From Pollenia angustigena (taxonomy: Eukaryota; Arthropoda; Insecta; Diptera; Polleniidae): a stretch of 64,000 nucleotides of DNA. The translations under genes and the position numbers were made by a program. The stretch's first letter is position 1. The number at the start of each line of letters is the position of its first letter. This document shows, piece by piece, positions 45,131-55,602 of this stretch. Under the pieces are notes generated by a model. The model was given only the letters and a program-made list of their open reading frames with translations. It was not told the origin of the DNA and did no database searches. Location of the stretch: the NCBI GenBank assembly GCA_930367215.1, contig OV884059.1, positions 147,248,511-147,312,510 of the forward strand, in the 5' to 3' direction.

Positions 45131-45744
45131 TTTTTTTCGTTATACTTATGTAGATCTCTTCTTTCGTTTTATAATTCCCTAATTCTGGCTTGTAATAACT
45201 GCAGTTATTTTTCATGTTTTCTTTGTTGCTGCTTTTTATGATTTTGTCTTCTTCTTCATTTACATTTCTCTTGTGATAATTTTTTGATTTGTTTTGTTTT
45301 TGTCATACTATAAAAAACGACAGACTGACTGACGAACATTCAGCAAAATCTTAAAAAAAAACATTAGTAATGTTTGCTGCTGCTATTTCCATTCTTTTCC
45401 TTTATGCTGCTGATAATGTTTTTTTTTTTGTTGTTGTTGCTGGTTTTCACATTAAACCCAGCAAACAAGAACTTGTTATTTTAATAACATACTAAATATG
45501 CTAATAATATGTCTAAACCAAATGTCATACAAATGACGACTTTTTTAAACGTTTGATAATTTCGTAGTTTTCTTGTAAAACCCATTAAATCTTAAACTTA
45601 TATTTTTCAGAGAACTAAACTGTGAACTCGGTATGAATTTTTTTAAATTTATTTATCAACCATGATAAAGTCATAAAGGACTTATAGAAGATAGATCTCA
45701 TTGTAAAACAAAAAACAATAACATCTTATAAAAAAAAAACTAAG
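45131..45744. other. No gene seen
   Basis: AT-rich host-like sequence with a GTTGTTGTTGCTGG patch near 45430. Confidence 0.4.
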
Positions 45745-46255
45745 AAAGTTTTTAACAAGGTTTCGTTTAAATGTGCTAAATTCCCATTTCATACTATTGA
45801 TAAACAGTTTATCATAAACTGAAATTTATTGTTGATGGGATAAGCTATTCCTATGCCCATTTCACTGGTTATTTAGGACAGATCATCAGAAAACTTCATC
45901 CAAAGATTTAAGAAAAACTAAAGATATTATACAAATAAAACTGTTAAGCGAATAAGAATTATAAGCAACAGTTTAACTTGTAACAATATCAAAGCTTAAA
46001 CAAAAACAACAACAATAAACAGTGAGTTTATCTTGTCTTACAGTCCCGACTACAATTGGTTGATTTTTTGTCAAACCTAAATGTAGTTTTAAGTGGGTAA
46101 AGAAAAAACAAAAATAAAAACAAATTACTTTATTTAATTTTGCCAGTTCAGTTTTATTAACACTGCCACATGCATATTAGTTACCAAAGTTTTTCTTGGG
46201 AGTCAAAAAATTAATTAAAAAGGTTTCGTTTAAATTTGCTCAATTCACATTTCAT
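45745..46255 (+). repeat. F1 repeat, near-complete copy
   Basis: It contains all F1 blocks: GTGCTAAATTCCCATTTC, TTTATTGTTGATGGGATAAG, GGACAGATCATCAG, TAACAATATCAAAGCTTAAA, AACAATAAACAGTGAGTTT. The opening AAGGTTTCGTTTAAATGTGC recurs at its right edge (46221, AAGGTTTCGTTTAAATTTGC), about 460 bp away. The unit is therefore bounded by short direct repeats. See 59470-60015 for the same arrangement. Confidence 0.75.
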
Positions 46256-47254
46256 TTCATATCGATTTTTCTGAATAAAAATGTTTTTAGTGCGAAAACA
46301 CGTTACTTAAGTTTTTATAACTTAAAAATTTAAAAAATAACTAGTAGCTCCAAGCGAAACTCGTACAACTCAAGTAACTTTTTTAACCCTCTGTGACATA
46401 TATTATACTACAGGCAACGTACTGGTCATCTCTCAATAATTTCTATAGTAATAGTTATTGTAATTTATCAAGTAATTTAACCTGTACTATGTTGGGAGTC
46501 AGCTGATTGAATTTATCTGTACGGCAAATAAACAGCAAATAAATAATTGACAGGTGAGTGCCGGTTAGCTTTGCGACAGAATAGAAGCAAATGAGACATT
46601 GAGAAAACCAAATTTCTTTAATGTGCAGTTTTTCTTTAGGGAAAAAGAAAATATCGTAATGAAAACGGCCATTATAATATTAAAAAAACCGGCTAACAAA
46701 AAAAGGAATTATATATTTTATTACTTTAGTTTCTAAATAATTTAAACAACAACATTCTCTTTATTTCAACCTAACTAATACATACCTACGTACATAGTTA
46801 AAAAAAGAAATAAAAAAAAATTGGAACATGTTATTCCCAAAATGTTCGGGCCTGCATATGTAAGTAAATTGGCGTAATAGAATCAGAATCGTCAAAACTT
46901 AGCATACGCTGTTTATTAATAAATCACAAAAAACTAAAATTAAAATGCTTTAAAAAATTAAATGTCGAATATAAAGAAATTTTTAAAAATTAATTATTTG
47001 AAAAAAAAAAAAAAAAAAATGTTTATCGATATACTTACTTCGACTGTAAAGCGAGCTATTTAAATAAATATAGAACTTACGCTGTTTGATAAAAAAAAAG
47101 TAATCGGTCCAATAAAATAATACAATTTGGCACCTAAAATAGAAAAACTAGACATACGCCGTTTTTTACGACAACGTAGAAATGGGCGGCACATACATAA
47201 GTAACGTTGTGATCGCCAAAAAAGGCCATAGTTGGACGAGCTGTATGAGGTGTG
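46256..47254. other. No gene seen
   Basis: AT-rich, with long A runs near 47000. GACAGGTGAGTGCC at about 46549 resembles a splice donor, but no exon can be recognised. Confidence 0.35.
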
Positions 47255-48603
47255 CAGCGTTACCGTTGTGATACTAAAGTATCAATTTGACCCTTTTTCG
47301 ACGGTGTTGATACCTTTTATGACCCTTTTTTTTAATTATACTTTTGTATCATTATCACCTATTTTGTGACACTTTTTGACCCTTTTTTTGGAAATATGTA
47401 GCTCTCACATTTTGTTTTTTGTCAACACTACGGAACAGAAGTGCTAAACAAATGTTTTCGAAATAAGCATTGCTTGATATGGAACAGACTCAAAGTATAA
47501 ACTAACAATTCCATGCTATATTCTCCTGGATTTTTGATAGTAAAGTTCAATTTCCCTAAAAGCAAACATAACCCATATAAATATTTGTTATTTTTTACGG
47601 TGGTTTCTTTTTAAAACAAAAATTTGACATTTTATTAAAAAAATGCAATTTGGTGTTTTGCTCTCTTAAACAGTAGCATGTTTTAATTAAAAAAAATTCG
47701 CCCTTAATAATGGCAAAAGGTATTGAACTTTTCGCCCCCTTTTGAATCGACAGTGTTGAGAGTGCCCTAACAGGAATGAAAACAAGAGGTAAAAATTGCT
47801 CAATTAGCGGAAATTCCCAAATATTTGGTAACAGCGGTATGATAGCAAAGTCTATTATTTATTAAAAATCGTAAGAGCTTTAAAAAATTTGACACTTACA
47901 GGAAAAAATCGCTTTAATCGAGAAAATGGTTACAATTCGCGAACGATAGCAAAATCATCATCATATATATTATTTCTAAAGCACTTTTTTTGTCGGTTGC
48001 AAATATCTCCCATACCACTGCATCAAATTTAATGAATGATATCTCATTTTAAAGCTTATTTCTAACACTAATGACGAAAAATAATTAGAAATTGAAAAAT
48101 TTATATTTCCATTGATAAAAATTACATTTTAAAATGTAATTTCCATTGATAAAAATTACATTTTAAAATGTATTGAAGTGACTTAAATTTCTATTAATTA
48201 TTTTCATTTTATGTTACAAAAATGACAACTAACGGTGCGAAATATTCGCACGGGTCATCTAGTTTAAAACAAACACTAAAATTTATTTGACATCGCTAAA
48301 TCGGAAAATTACATAAAAAGTATGAACAAATTAGCTATAATGATAAAGAATAAACTTTTTGTCAGGTGTTTAAAACAGGACAGAGCATTCCACAAAAAAT
48401 TATGTTTTTTGAGCACTTCCTACCTGAAATATTATTTTTTTGTTTGCTTATAAAAAAACTTGGTCTTACTATGTTCATTAAATGGGAAATACTGCTTATA
48501 AAAAACATGACCCTTTTTTTATTGAAATACCCTTTTTTTGACCCCTTTTTCTGGAAAATCCCCTTTTTGTGACCCTTTTCGAAAATTTCCAACGGTAACC
48601 CTG
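47255..48603. mobile_element. 1.35-kb hAT element, family H1, TSD GAGGTGTG
   Basis: CAGCGTTACCGTTG and CAACGGTAACCCTG are the termini. GAGGTGTG is duplicated exactly (47247-47254, 48604-48611). Subterminal CCCTTTTTTTGACCC-like tracts mirror each other. A Helitron (47961-48262) is nested inside. No coding survives. Confidence 0.93.
47961..48262 (+). mobile_element. Short non-autonomous Helitron, copy 3
   Basis: 5' TCATATATATTATTTCTAAA after A. The 3' end is hairpin GTGCGAA-ATA-TTCGCAC, GGGTCAT, CTAG, then T. The length is 302 bp because a 33-bp segment (TTTCCATTGATAAAAATTAC onward) is tandemly duplicated at about 48105-48170. Confidence 0.92.
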
Positions 48604-48626
48604 GAGGTGTGGCTTCATATTTAAAG

Positions 48627-48765
48627 TACTGGCCCACAATTTTTAAGTTTTAGCCGTCAAGTCTTGAGCTTTTAGGAGCGAAGGGAAAAAGAATGCAATT
48701 TCTTTACCTCTCTCCCCTAAAAACTTAAGATTTGACGGCTAAAACTTGAAGAGTGTGACCCATTA
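48627..48765. mobile_element. ~139-bp foldback element
   Basis: AAGTTTTAGCCGTCAAGTCT and the complement of AGATTTGACGGCTAAAACTT pair. The outer ends are TACTGGCCCACA and TGTGACCCATTA. It lies 23 bp beyond the hAT element. Confidence 0.7.
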
Positions 48766-48823
48766 CTTAGAACCACAATTATGGATTCTTCTCTACTTGG
48801 TGCTTTAAGCAATTTGTAATTAT

Positions 48824-48918
48824 CGGGCCTGCTCTGAAAATCACATGATTTCAAATCACGTGCACGCTAAAATATCACACGTGCGATTTGAGTTAAAGTG
48901 ATTTTCAGAACAGGCCTG
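48824..48918. mobile_element. 95-bp MITE, CGGGCATGTTCTGA family, TSD TAT
   Basis: CGGGCCTGCTCTGAAAATCA at the left and the complement of TGATTTTCAGAACAGGCCTG at the right, with TAT on both sides (48821-48823, 48919-48921). Confidence 0.8.
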
Positions 48919-49183
48919 TATTTCCCGGTATTGAATGCCATTCACATTAATCGCAACTTGATCAGCGTTTTCGAAAAATTTCTAAAAAAAAAAAAAATAG
49001 TCAAATGATCTTTACAAGTTATTTTCCACCATACTGTGCATCTAAGTCGGTGCATTTAATGTTTAACGATTATTCTTGGATTTTGGGTGCCCCATATTTT
49101 TATTAAGGTTACCATTTAGGTGGTCATGTGCTTTATCGCTCATTATCCGATATTATCTTTGTGTCTGAATAATCGAATGCAGA

Positions 49184-49252
49184 GGCCAAATTACGGCATT
49201 CGATGTCAATCGAAATTCCTATTTAAATTGTGTTGTAATTTCGATCAATATT
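49184..49252. mobile_element. Truncated ATCGATCG foldback MITE
   Basis: GGCCAAATTACGGCATTCGA, then ATCGAAATTCC and TGTAATTTCGATCAATAT, match the left two thirds of 31324-31412 and 60177-60268. The right arm is missing. Confidence 0.6.
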
Positions 49253-49479
49253 TAAATTAAATTGAACAATTTTGGTTTTTTGTTTTGTCCTCAGTCTTTT
49301 CATCATACATACATGTATTTGCTTTCAAACCATTCTCACTTTGTTTGCTGGGGCATTTAAAATAAAAATGTGCGTTTATTTGTGTATTTGGCAAATGAGT
49401 TTTTCATTTTGTTGGTTTTTATTTTCTTTCTTGTAATTTTTTTTTTTATAATTTGTACTTTTTTATATTTTCTGAATGT

Positions 49480-49720
49480 TACGACGGCGCGCATTTTTAT
49501 TTAAGATCTTCTTTTTTTTAAATTCGATTCGACTAAACACAACTCAGCTAAACTGAACATGAGGCAGCGCTCGCTAATGGCTGACATGCTCGCCGGTTGG
49601 AGCTCTGTCTGTCGGATGGTTGTGTTGATTCAGCCACAGTCTATTGTGGCATTAAACGAGAAACGTGCGGTTACAGTTGCGGAAGCTGCTTAAATTTTAT
49701 TTTCGTTTTATCGTGTTACT
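49480..49720 (+). promoter_or_regulatory. Possible host promoter / first exon
   Basis: A compact island with more G and C than its surroundings (GCGCTCGCTAATGGCTGACA, GTGCGGTTACAGTTGCGG). TTTTATTTAAG at 49495-49506 is TATA-like, and TTCGATTCGACTAAACACAA follows as a leader-like stretch. No transposon signature was found here. Nothing proves transcription. Confidence 0.25.
49559..49693 (+). CDS. Hypothetical 44-residue ORF
   Basis: ATG at 49559 to TAA at 49691-49693, inside the GC-richer island. It begins MRQRSLMADMLAGWSS and ends EKRAVTVAEAA. Codon choice is more mixed than in random AT-rich frames nearby. No domain, signal peptide or relative is recognised. It could be a small ORF within a 5' leader, part of a first coding exon, or chance. 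Confidence 0.15.
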   Translation: MRQRSLMADMLAGWSSVCRMVVLIQPQSIVALNEKRAVTVAEAA

Positions 49721-50805
49721 CTTCTTTACAATTTTAAATCTCGTGGTTTAAACATAAAATGAAATTAAATTTCTTTTTGGCTTTATGTTTGTTTTATTTA
49801 ACATAAACAAATGGTGTGAACTTTTGTTGTGTTTGTTAAAGTTGTGTTAAAAAAAATAAAGAAATTTAAATGCTATTTTTTTTTCTTAATTGTTGCTTAA
49901 CAGTGTTGAAATATTACAAAAAAAAAAAAAAAAAAACAAACAACTTCTTTTCCTTAAAAACTTTACAGAGAAATCGTTTGTTAAAAAAAATATGTTATAA
50001 AAAGAACTTTCATTTTTGATATGAAAATTATTAATTAATTATTATTTAAATACCTACGTATGTATGGTATAAACGTATTTAATTCAGAACGTAAAAGTTA
50101 AAAAAATAAATATTCTAAATAAAAAAAAGAAAAAAAATTAATTGTAAATTAGAAAAAAACCTAATGGTATAACAATATTAAAAACATCATTATGGGAATT
50201 GTTTAAATATTTAAATTAAGTAAACATTTTTTATTAAAAGAAGTGAATTTGTTTTGTTTACCTCCTTCGCCAATTGCCAATCGGCGTTCATCATCATTAT
50301 TATACGTAAAAATATCATTATGATTGAGGATTGTAAGGATAATTGTCACCGCAAGGTATTTCTTAGTATTATCAAGGTTAGTTTTTTAAATATTTTTCTT
50401 GTTTAATTTTTCTTTATATATGGGCATTTCCACCGTAAAGTATATTTTTTTGTAACGTCACGCTAGCAAGCAATTGCTTCTCAAAAAAATTTTTTATGCA
50501 TTATTTAATTTTTTGTATTTTAGTATAAAGGGCACCTAGCTCTACATTTAGTAGTAAATAGGGTAAGCATTTCAACAACATGGGCCTAAAATGCAAACTT
50601 AATTTTTCGCTGACGTAACGTTACATATGCTTTTTGTTAAAATTAACCCTTAATTGCTCACGTCGAGATTTTTAGGAAGTCTCGTAATTTGCTTCAACTG
50701 TTGGACTAATTAAGACAATTCTAGTAGCCGAATTCACTTGAAAGAGGGTTGCTTAAGCATATTGTTCTGAAATTCACATCCACATGTTTTACTCAATTAG
50801 TGTAG
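49721..50805. other. No gene seen
   Basis: AT-rich. Weak similarity of 50421-50640 to an inverted segment at about 27178-27232 suggests an old element. Confidence 0.35.
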
Positions 50806-51039
50806 TAACACTGCTTTTACATTGAAAGTACTGGCAAGGCAGTAAGTGAAAATATATTAGTTATTATACTACTACCTGTCTTCGCGACGTAGGCGTCCAG
50901 ACCATAATTAAGACAGTTCACTTTTGAAAAAATGTCAAACTTAAATGTTGCAGCGAAAGTTCCAGCTAAACGTGTATCATATGAACTAAACAAATTAAAC
51001 AAATAACATAAAACAACGATATTGCGTGAACATAGATAA

Positions 51040-51180
51040 CACCACGATGAAGTAAACAGGTGGCAGCACTACACCAGAGGACAATTTTTTGCTCTAGTGT
51101 TGTTTGTCTACTCTTTTGTCAAAGTTTTGTTTATGTTTACAAAAAGTCCACGTTTTGTGCTGTGATTATTGATTTGCATT
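51040..51180 (+). repeat. Dispersed repeat, second copy at 56645-56785
   Basis: CACTAC.CCAGA.GAC, TTTTTTGCTCTA.TGT, GTTTGTCTA.TCTT.TGTCAAA and TTTTGTG.TGTGATT occur in the same order in both copies. Class unknown. Confidence 0.65.
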
Positions 51181-51205
51181 AAAGTTCTTGATTATTTGAA
51201 TTAAA

Positions 51206-51660
51206 ACAAGTTAGAAAGTATAGTCGGTCAAGCCCGACCATATGATACCCTACACCACAGTATTAAAAACACATCGCGCTTATATGTCCATATAAATATG
51301 GATTTATCTATGTTTATAATCTTCATTAAAATCGGTTTGAAAGTTTGTGAGGGGCAGAAATTGCCCCCTACCTCCCCTTGTGGTCCTATATTTGAAAAAC
51401 TGTATAGCTTATGTGTCCATGCATCCCTTTTGTGTTCATAACTATATGGTTTTATCTATGCTTTAAATTTCATTAAAATCGGTTTGATAGTTTCTAAGAG
51501 GAAGAAATTTCCCTCTATCTTCCCTCGTGGTCCTACGATAAGAACCTATGCCCCAAATTTTATCAAATTATCTCCAAAATTGCGACCTGTACTTTGCGCA
51601 CAAGGTTACATGGACAGCCAGCCAGCCAGCCGGACGGACATCGTTAGTTCGACTCAGAAG
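51206..51660 (+). repeat. Fly-type dispersed repeat (plus)
   Basis: It starts ACAAGTTAGAAAGTATAGTC, then CAAGCCCGACCATATGATAC and CCTACACCA. It has two paralogous segments (CATTAAAATCGGTTTGA.AGT at about 51329 and 51471) and ends in GCCAGCCAGCCGGACGGACA followed by TCGACTCAGAA. The same design is inverted at 44631-45130. Common in higher flies; mechanism not assigned. Confidence 0.7.
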
Positions 51661-51865
51661 CATTTATCTTTATCATTTTTTACTAATCGCCTTTTATGGT
51701 GTGTACTGTAGTCTATTATTGCTATTATTAATTTTTAATTTTTTTACCTTTTTTCCACAAATTTCACAAACTTTCACTTTTAAATAAACAATTAATAATG
51801 GACACCATCAGGGCCACCAATGTGTAATACTGTAAACTATAGAAAAGTATACATCATGCAGTTGT

Positions 51866-51980
51866 TGGCAGCACTCCATGTTAATTTTTTATAACATGGT
51901 CCATACTACAGTCCATTGGACCATGTTGTAAGTAGTCCATTTAAGCCACAATGGACCTCGTAGTCCAATATTACCTGTAG
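51866..51980. mobile_element. Fragment of the CCCTGCAAATAATA MITE family
   Basis: GGTCCATACTACAGTCCATT and CCAATATTACCTGTAGGG match the GGACCA-rich interior and the right end of 52024-52402. Confidence 0.55.
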
Positions 51981-52023
51981 GGAACTTGTTCACTAATACA
52001 TTAACACTTTCTCAACTGTCTTG

Positions 52024-52402
52024 CCCTGCAAATAATAGGACCAGTCCAAACACGTGTGTAAAGGGTAGCCCCCAAGGGACTAGGACTAGTCTAAAAGTAA
52101 CACAAACGTATGGAAAAAACATGGTCTATTTATATTTAACATTACGATATCCTAGGGCAGGACCATATAACCCAGCTTTGGACTACAAAGGCGTAGTTTT
52201 AAAACTACTACATGGTATACTCAAGAAGATTAGTTTTGAAGTCGTTTAAAAACGAAAGCAGGTCGTTAAAAAACGAAGACATGTCGTCTCACTACAAACA
52301 CTTTTTAACAATGACATGCTCCATGCTTGCATTACATCGGACCAGTCCATGGAGCAGTCCTTTTATCAAAATGGATCAGGGGGTCCAATATTATTTGCAG
52401 GG
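52024..52402. mobile_element. 379-bp MITE of the CCCTGCAAATAATA family
   Basis: CCCTGCAAATAATAGGACCA and the complement of CCAATATTATTTGCAGGG are its ends. The whole element matches the reverse complement of 10890-11257, including ACGACATGTC and ACTACATGGTATACTCAAGA. Flanks TGTCTTG and TGTCTAC are similar but not identical. The frames at 51986-52448 are by-products. Confidence 0.8.
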
Positions 52403-52546
52403 TGTCTACTGTCTTGCAAATTTCACAAACAGTAAAATTGGACAGTGATTTCATTTACAGTTTTGTTCGCAAAAGAAAAAAAATCAAAAAGCTAAATAAA
52501 TAAATATATTCTGCTTTGATTTATTATGTTTACTAAAACATAATAA

Positions 52547-53015
52547 AGGTGGAAGTACATGACACGCGTTAGTTCGTCGACGAGTATCGTGCGTTTAAAA
52601 ACTTTAGCGCGTAAAAAATTGCAAGTTACACAACACGCGTTACAAAAGCCATTCCTGTCAGCTGCTTTTTATTTGCTTACTTATTTATGCATTGAAAACG
52701 GGTTCGAAAGTATATCAAGATTTTGTTATTTTATTGAATTTATTCTTTTTATATAAATATTGTATGTTTTTTAAGCTCTTCAATAAGTTTTTCTTTCATG
52801 ATTCCCAAATTTGTTAAATTATTCTTTTTATTGTCGGCTGATTACTTGTCAAAAATACACAAAGCGTTAAAAAGTTCAAAGTTAACCAACTTTCTGGCGC
52901 AAACGCGTCAAAATATTTTGCATGTAGCTTGTTCTATGAAAATACACTAGTTTAACTTTTTTTGACAGAAGACGACAGAGCGCGCGCGCACTAACGCGTG
53001 TTATGTACTTCTCCT
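52547..53015. mobile_element. 469-bp TIR element, TSD TAA
   Basis: AGGTGGAAGTACATGACACG then CGTTAGT at the left, and the complement of CGCGTGTTATGTACTTCTCC then T at the right, with TAA on both sides (52544-52546, 53016-53018). The ends are unusually GC-rich, including GCGCGCGCGC at 52980-52989. No coding. Confidence 0.85.
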
Positions 53016-53029
53016 TAAGTGTTATCCAC

Positions 53030-53285
53030 GATGAAATAACACTACCCCTTAAGTGTACTCCATACTGTAGTAACATGGAGTACTTTTAAAACTAACCCAC
53101 TTTAGTACTCCATGAAGTAGTTTAGGGACTACTTCGGTGGGTTATATGGTCTCCTCCTAGGACATCGTAATGTTAAATGGACCACCTTTTACCCATATAT
53201 TTGGAGTAGTTTTGGAGTACTCCTACTCCTTTATGGACTACTCTTTCCATGCATGTATGGACTAGTCTTGTTATCTGCAGGGTTT
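53030..53285. mobile_element. Diverged CCCTGCAAATAATA-family MITE
   Basis: GTGGGTTATATGGTCTCCTC, CTAGGACATCGTAATGTTAA, ATGGACTAGTCTTGTTATCT and GCAGGG are in the order of 10890-11257. The left end is not clear. Confidence 0.6.
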
Positions 53286-53445
53286 GCATGTGTTGCTACA
53301 GTCCTGCAAGTACTGGCAAATGTAAATGCCGTGTAGGGGCTTGATGAAAGTAAAATCTATCGGTTTTGATCGATTTTTTTTTGTGATAACATTTTCAACA
53401 AAAACAATATTGGTTTTCAGTTTTAAATGTTCTTTATTCAATTAA

Positions 53446-53560
53446 CCCCCAATTTCACCAAGTTCAGATATAATTAACTAACAGTTAAAGCTGTCAAACA
53501 TATTGTAAACTTGAAGTTAAAGTATTAGTTAGTTTTAACTGAACTTGGTGAAATTGGGGG
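53446..53560. mobile_element. 115-bp foldback MITE
   Basis: CCCCCAATTTCACCAAGTTC and GAACTTGGTGAAATTGGGGG are perfect ends. The left flank is TAA and the right flank CTAA, so a TAA duplication with one extra base is likely. Confidence 0.78.
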
Positions 53561-54406
53561 CTAATCAAATTCTATATATAAATCGGCAAAGGCAAAACAG
53601 TTAAGAACACTTTCCTCCTCTGTATGTAAACCGATTTAAACAAAATATACACCATTTGGAAGAAATTTTTTCACAGAAGTGCACAATATATATTCTGTTC
53701 AAAATTTTCAGAGATGAAGAACACATAAACAAAAAATTAGTTTTTTTTTTTAATTATCAAATAATAAAAAAAGATGTTCGATTATTCTACATTTTTTCAA
53801 AAACCGGTTTTCGAATATTTCGACTATATAAATCTTTTGTATAAATCGGCATAGGCAAAACAGTTAAGAACGCTTTCTTCCTTTGTTTATCAACTGATCC
53901 TCTATGGGTTAAAATTGTTTTCTTTTACTTTTTCGTGCATCATGTAATAATTTTTAAATTTTCTATAATATTGAATTTAGAAACACAATATATAATAAAC
54001 TGAGGGAATGAGAACCTTTTAGATTTAAAATGTTGGTACTTTTCGTTTTTTTCCGGTACTTTTTGTATTTTTGTTTATATTCGACCTACAGAGATAAAAA
54101 TAAACATGCATGGTCCTGAGTGAATGAGAATGTATAAAAGGGAGCTTTTTGGTATTTTTTCGTTCTACATCTGGTGCTTTGATTAATTTTCGTTGAATTT
54201 AGACATAGAAACATAGGATGATATTTTGATACTTTTTTTGTTTTTCAATTGATATTTTTTATATTGAAATTACAAAATAAAATTAACTCACGTAGAAGAT
54301 AAAATATGAACAGGAGGTTGGTCCCTCGCCAAATCGATCCACTAAAACGGAAAAACTCAATGCTCGAGAAATATAAATTCATATATACTTAGATGAACTA
54401 TGTTTC
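53561..54406. other. No gene seen
   Basis: AT-rich. ATAAATCGGCA.AGGCAAAACA then GTTAAGAAC occurs twice (about 53578 and 53842), so a ~264-bp partial duplication is present. Confidence 0.45.
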
Positions 54407-54602
54407 CAAGGCGAATTCACGTAAACGGTGGTGTCGACACTACAACAAGTAACAACACCAAAAACACAACAATGTATTTTGTTGCTGCTTTCGTTGGCCG
54501 ATATGTCAAAAACACAAGTAACTTTTGACATTCATCTCTCTAATTTAAAAAAAAAGTAGCACAGCTGTGCTTCAACGCCACCTGAAAAATGAATTCGCCT
54601 TG
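54407..54602. mobile_element. 196-bp MITE, TSD TATGTTTC
   Basis: CAAGGCGAATTCA and the complement TGAATTCGCCTTG are perfect ends. The 8-bp duplication TATGTTTC is exact (54399-54406, 54603-54610). GGTGGTGTCGA near the left end recurs in 58827-60081. An 8-bp TSD suits hAT or P-type mobilisation. Confidence 0.88.
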
Positions 54603-54610
54603 TATGTTTC

Positions 54611-55224
54611 CTTCATATTTACATACAAATTTATGGTCGAATTTAGACATTAAATTTATTTTTCCGAACAAAAACTTCGAATACACAAAAACATGCGGAT
54701 TTAAGAATACGCAATTTTTGAATTATGCGGGTTCATAAATTGCGAAACCTAGAATGTCCTTTACGAAAGTCCTATAATCAGCTTTGCAAAATCGTATATA
54801 CCCTTCAACACAGCACGCTGCTGAGAGCGCATATTCTCTAATTCGATATCAATGTTTAAGAAATGTATGGAAAAGTCCATGAATTTTTATACCCTTCACT
54901 TCACTTAAGCCGGGGTTCATTTTCCTACACAGAGTACTATACAGAGGTGTCACGAAACGGAAGGTATTGCGTTTTGTTGTCTCTTTCTTCGAAAGCTGCC
55001 AATTTTTCATTTCTCTTTGCAACATCTTTAATGCCGCAATTTAATGAACACAAATTTATTTAGTTCAAAAATTTATTTGCAAAACTGTTGTAAAAATTAA
55101 CTTTTAAGTTTACCACTAAACGAGTAAATAATATTTAATAAGGTAAATAACATTTTAAAACAAAACAATACTACTAAATGCGATATTTTGCACAAAACAA
55201 AACGTTTGTTAAACTTATGCTTTT
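54611..55224. other. No gene seen
   Basis: AT-rich. TATATACCCTTCA and TATACCCTTCACTTCAC near 54795 and 54890 resemble the ends of the fly-type repeat class at 51206. Confidence 0.35.
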
Positions 55225-55602
55225 GTTTAACCTGTGCCCATGTTCGGTAACTCTCGCGTCGAGAAAGTTTTCGATTGAAATGTGTGAAATGAAACAAAAA
55301 TGCCATAAATTGAAACAAATAGCTGTTTTTCTCACTGAACTGTGTCTGTAACTTTTTTGGCGAGAACAAGCTGTCACGTAAGGAAATTACTCGCCAATTT
55401 ACAGAAAAAGTGTGTCTGTAACATTTTGGTGAGAAAAGTTCCCGCTTTGAACTGTCAAATAAACTCACGAATAAAAACGGGGCGAGAAAAAATTTTAACA
55501 CTAAAAAACAATTAAAAATGCAAAGAATAATAATAATAATATTTTATTCTTGGCACATTTTTCATTGTTTTATTATTTTGCTTTTAACATTTTTATAAAA
55601 TA
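55225..55602 (-). repeat. Dispersed repeat, copy 2 (inverted partner at 1464-1838)
   Basis: Nearly identical to the reverse complement of 1464-1838, including the TTATTATTATTATT tract and two TTACAGACACA words on the minus strand. The 134-codon minus-strand frame at 55097-55501 is shared with the partner only as repeat sequence. Confidence 0.78.

Larger units (their letters stand above)
50806..53333. mobile_element. Tentative long host element of a nested cluster
   Basis: The left end near ACACTGCTTTTACATT then AGTACTGGCAAGGCAGTA and the complement of the right end (ACACGGCATTTACATT then GCCAGTACTTGCAGGACTGT) resemble the ends of the 163-bp MITE at 24498-24660. A middle piece, ACTAATACATTAACACTTT at about 51991, also matches that MITE's interior. 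The bulk is other insertions: 51206-51660, 51866-51980, 52024-52402, 52547-53015 and 53030-53285. Confidence 0.5.

Noticed and set aside
44763..45215. 150-codon minus-strand open frame
   Set aside because: It lies within the fly-type dispersed repeat 44631-45130 and extends past it. It shows no known domain, and the frame follows the repeat's low-complexity sequence.
46549..46570. ACAGGTGAGTGCC as a splice donor
   Set aside because: One match to the donor consensus is expected by chance, and there is no open exon before it and no acceptor context.
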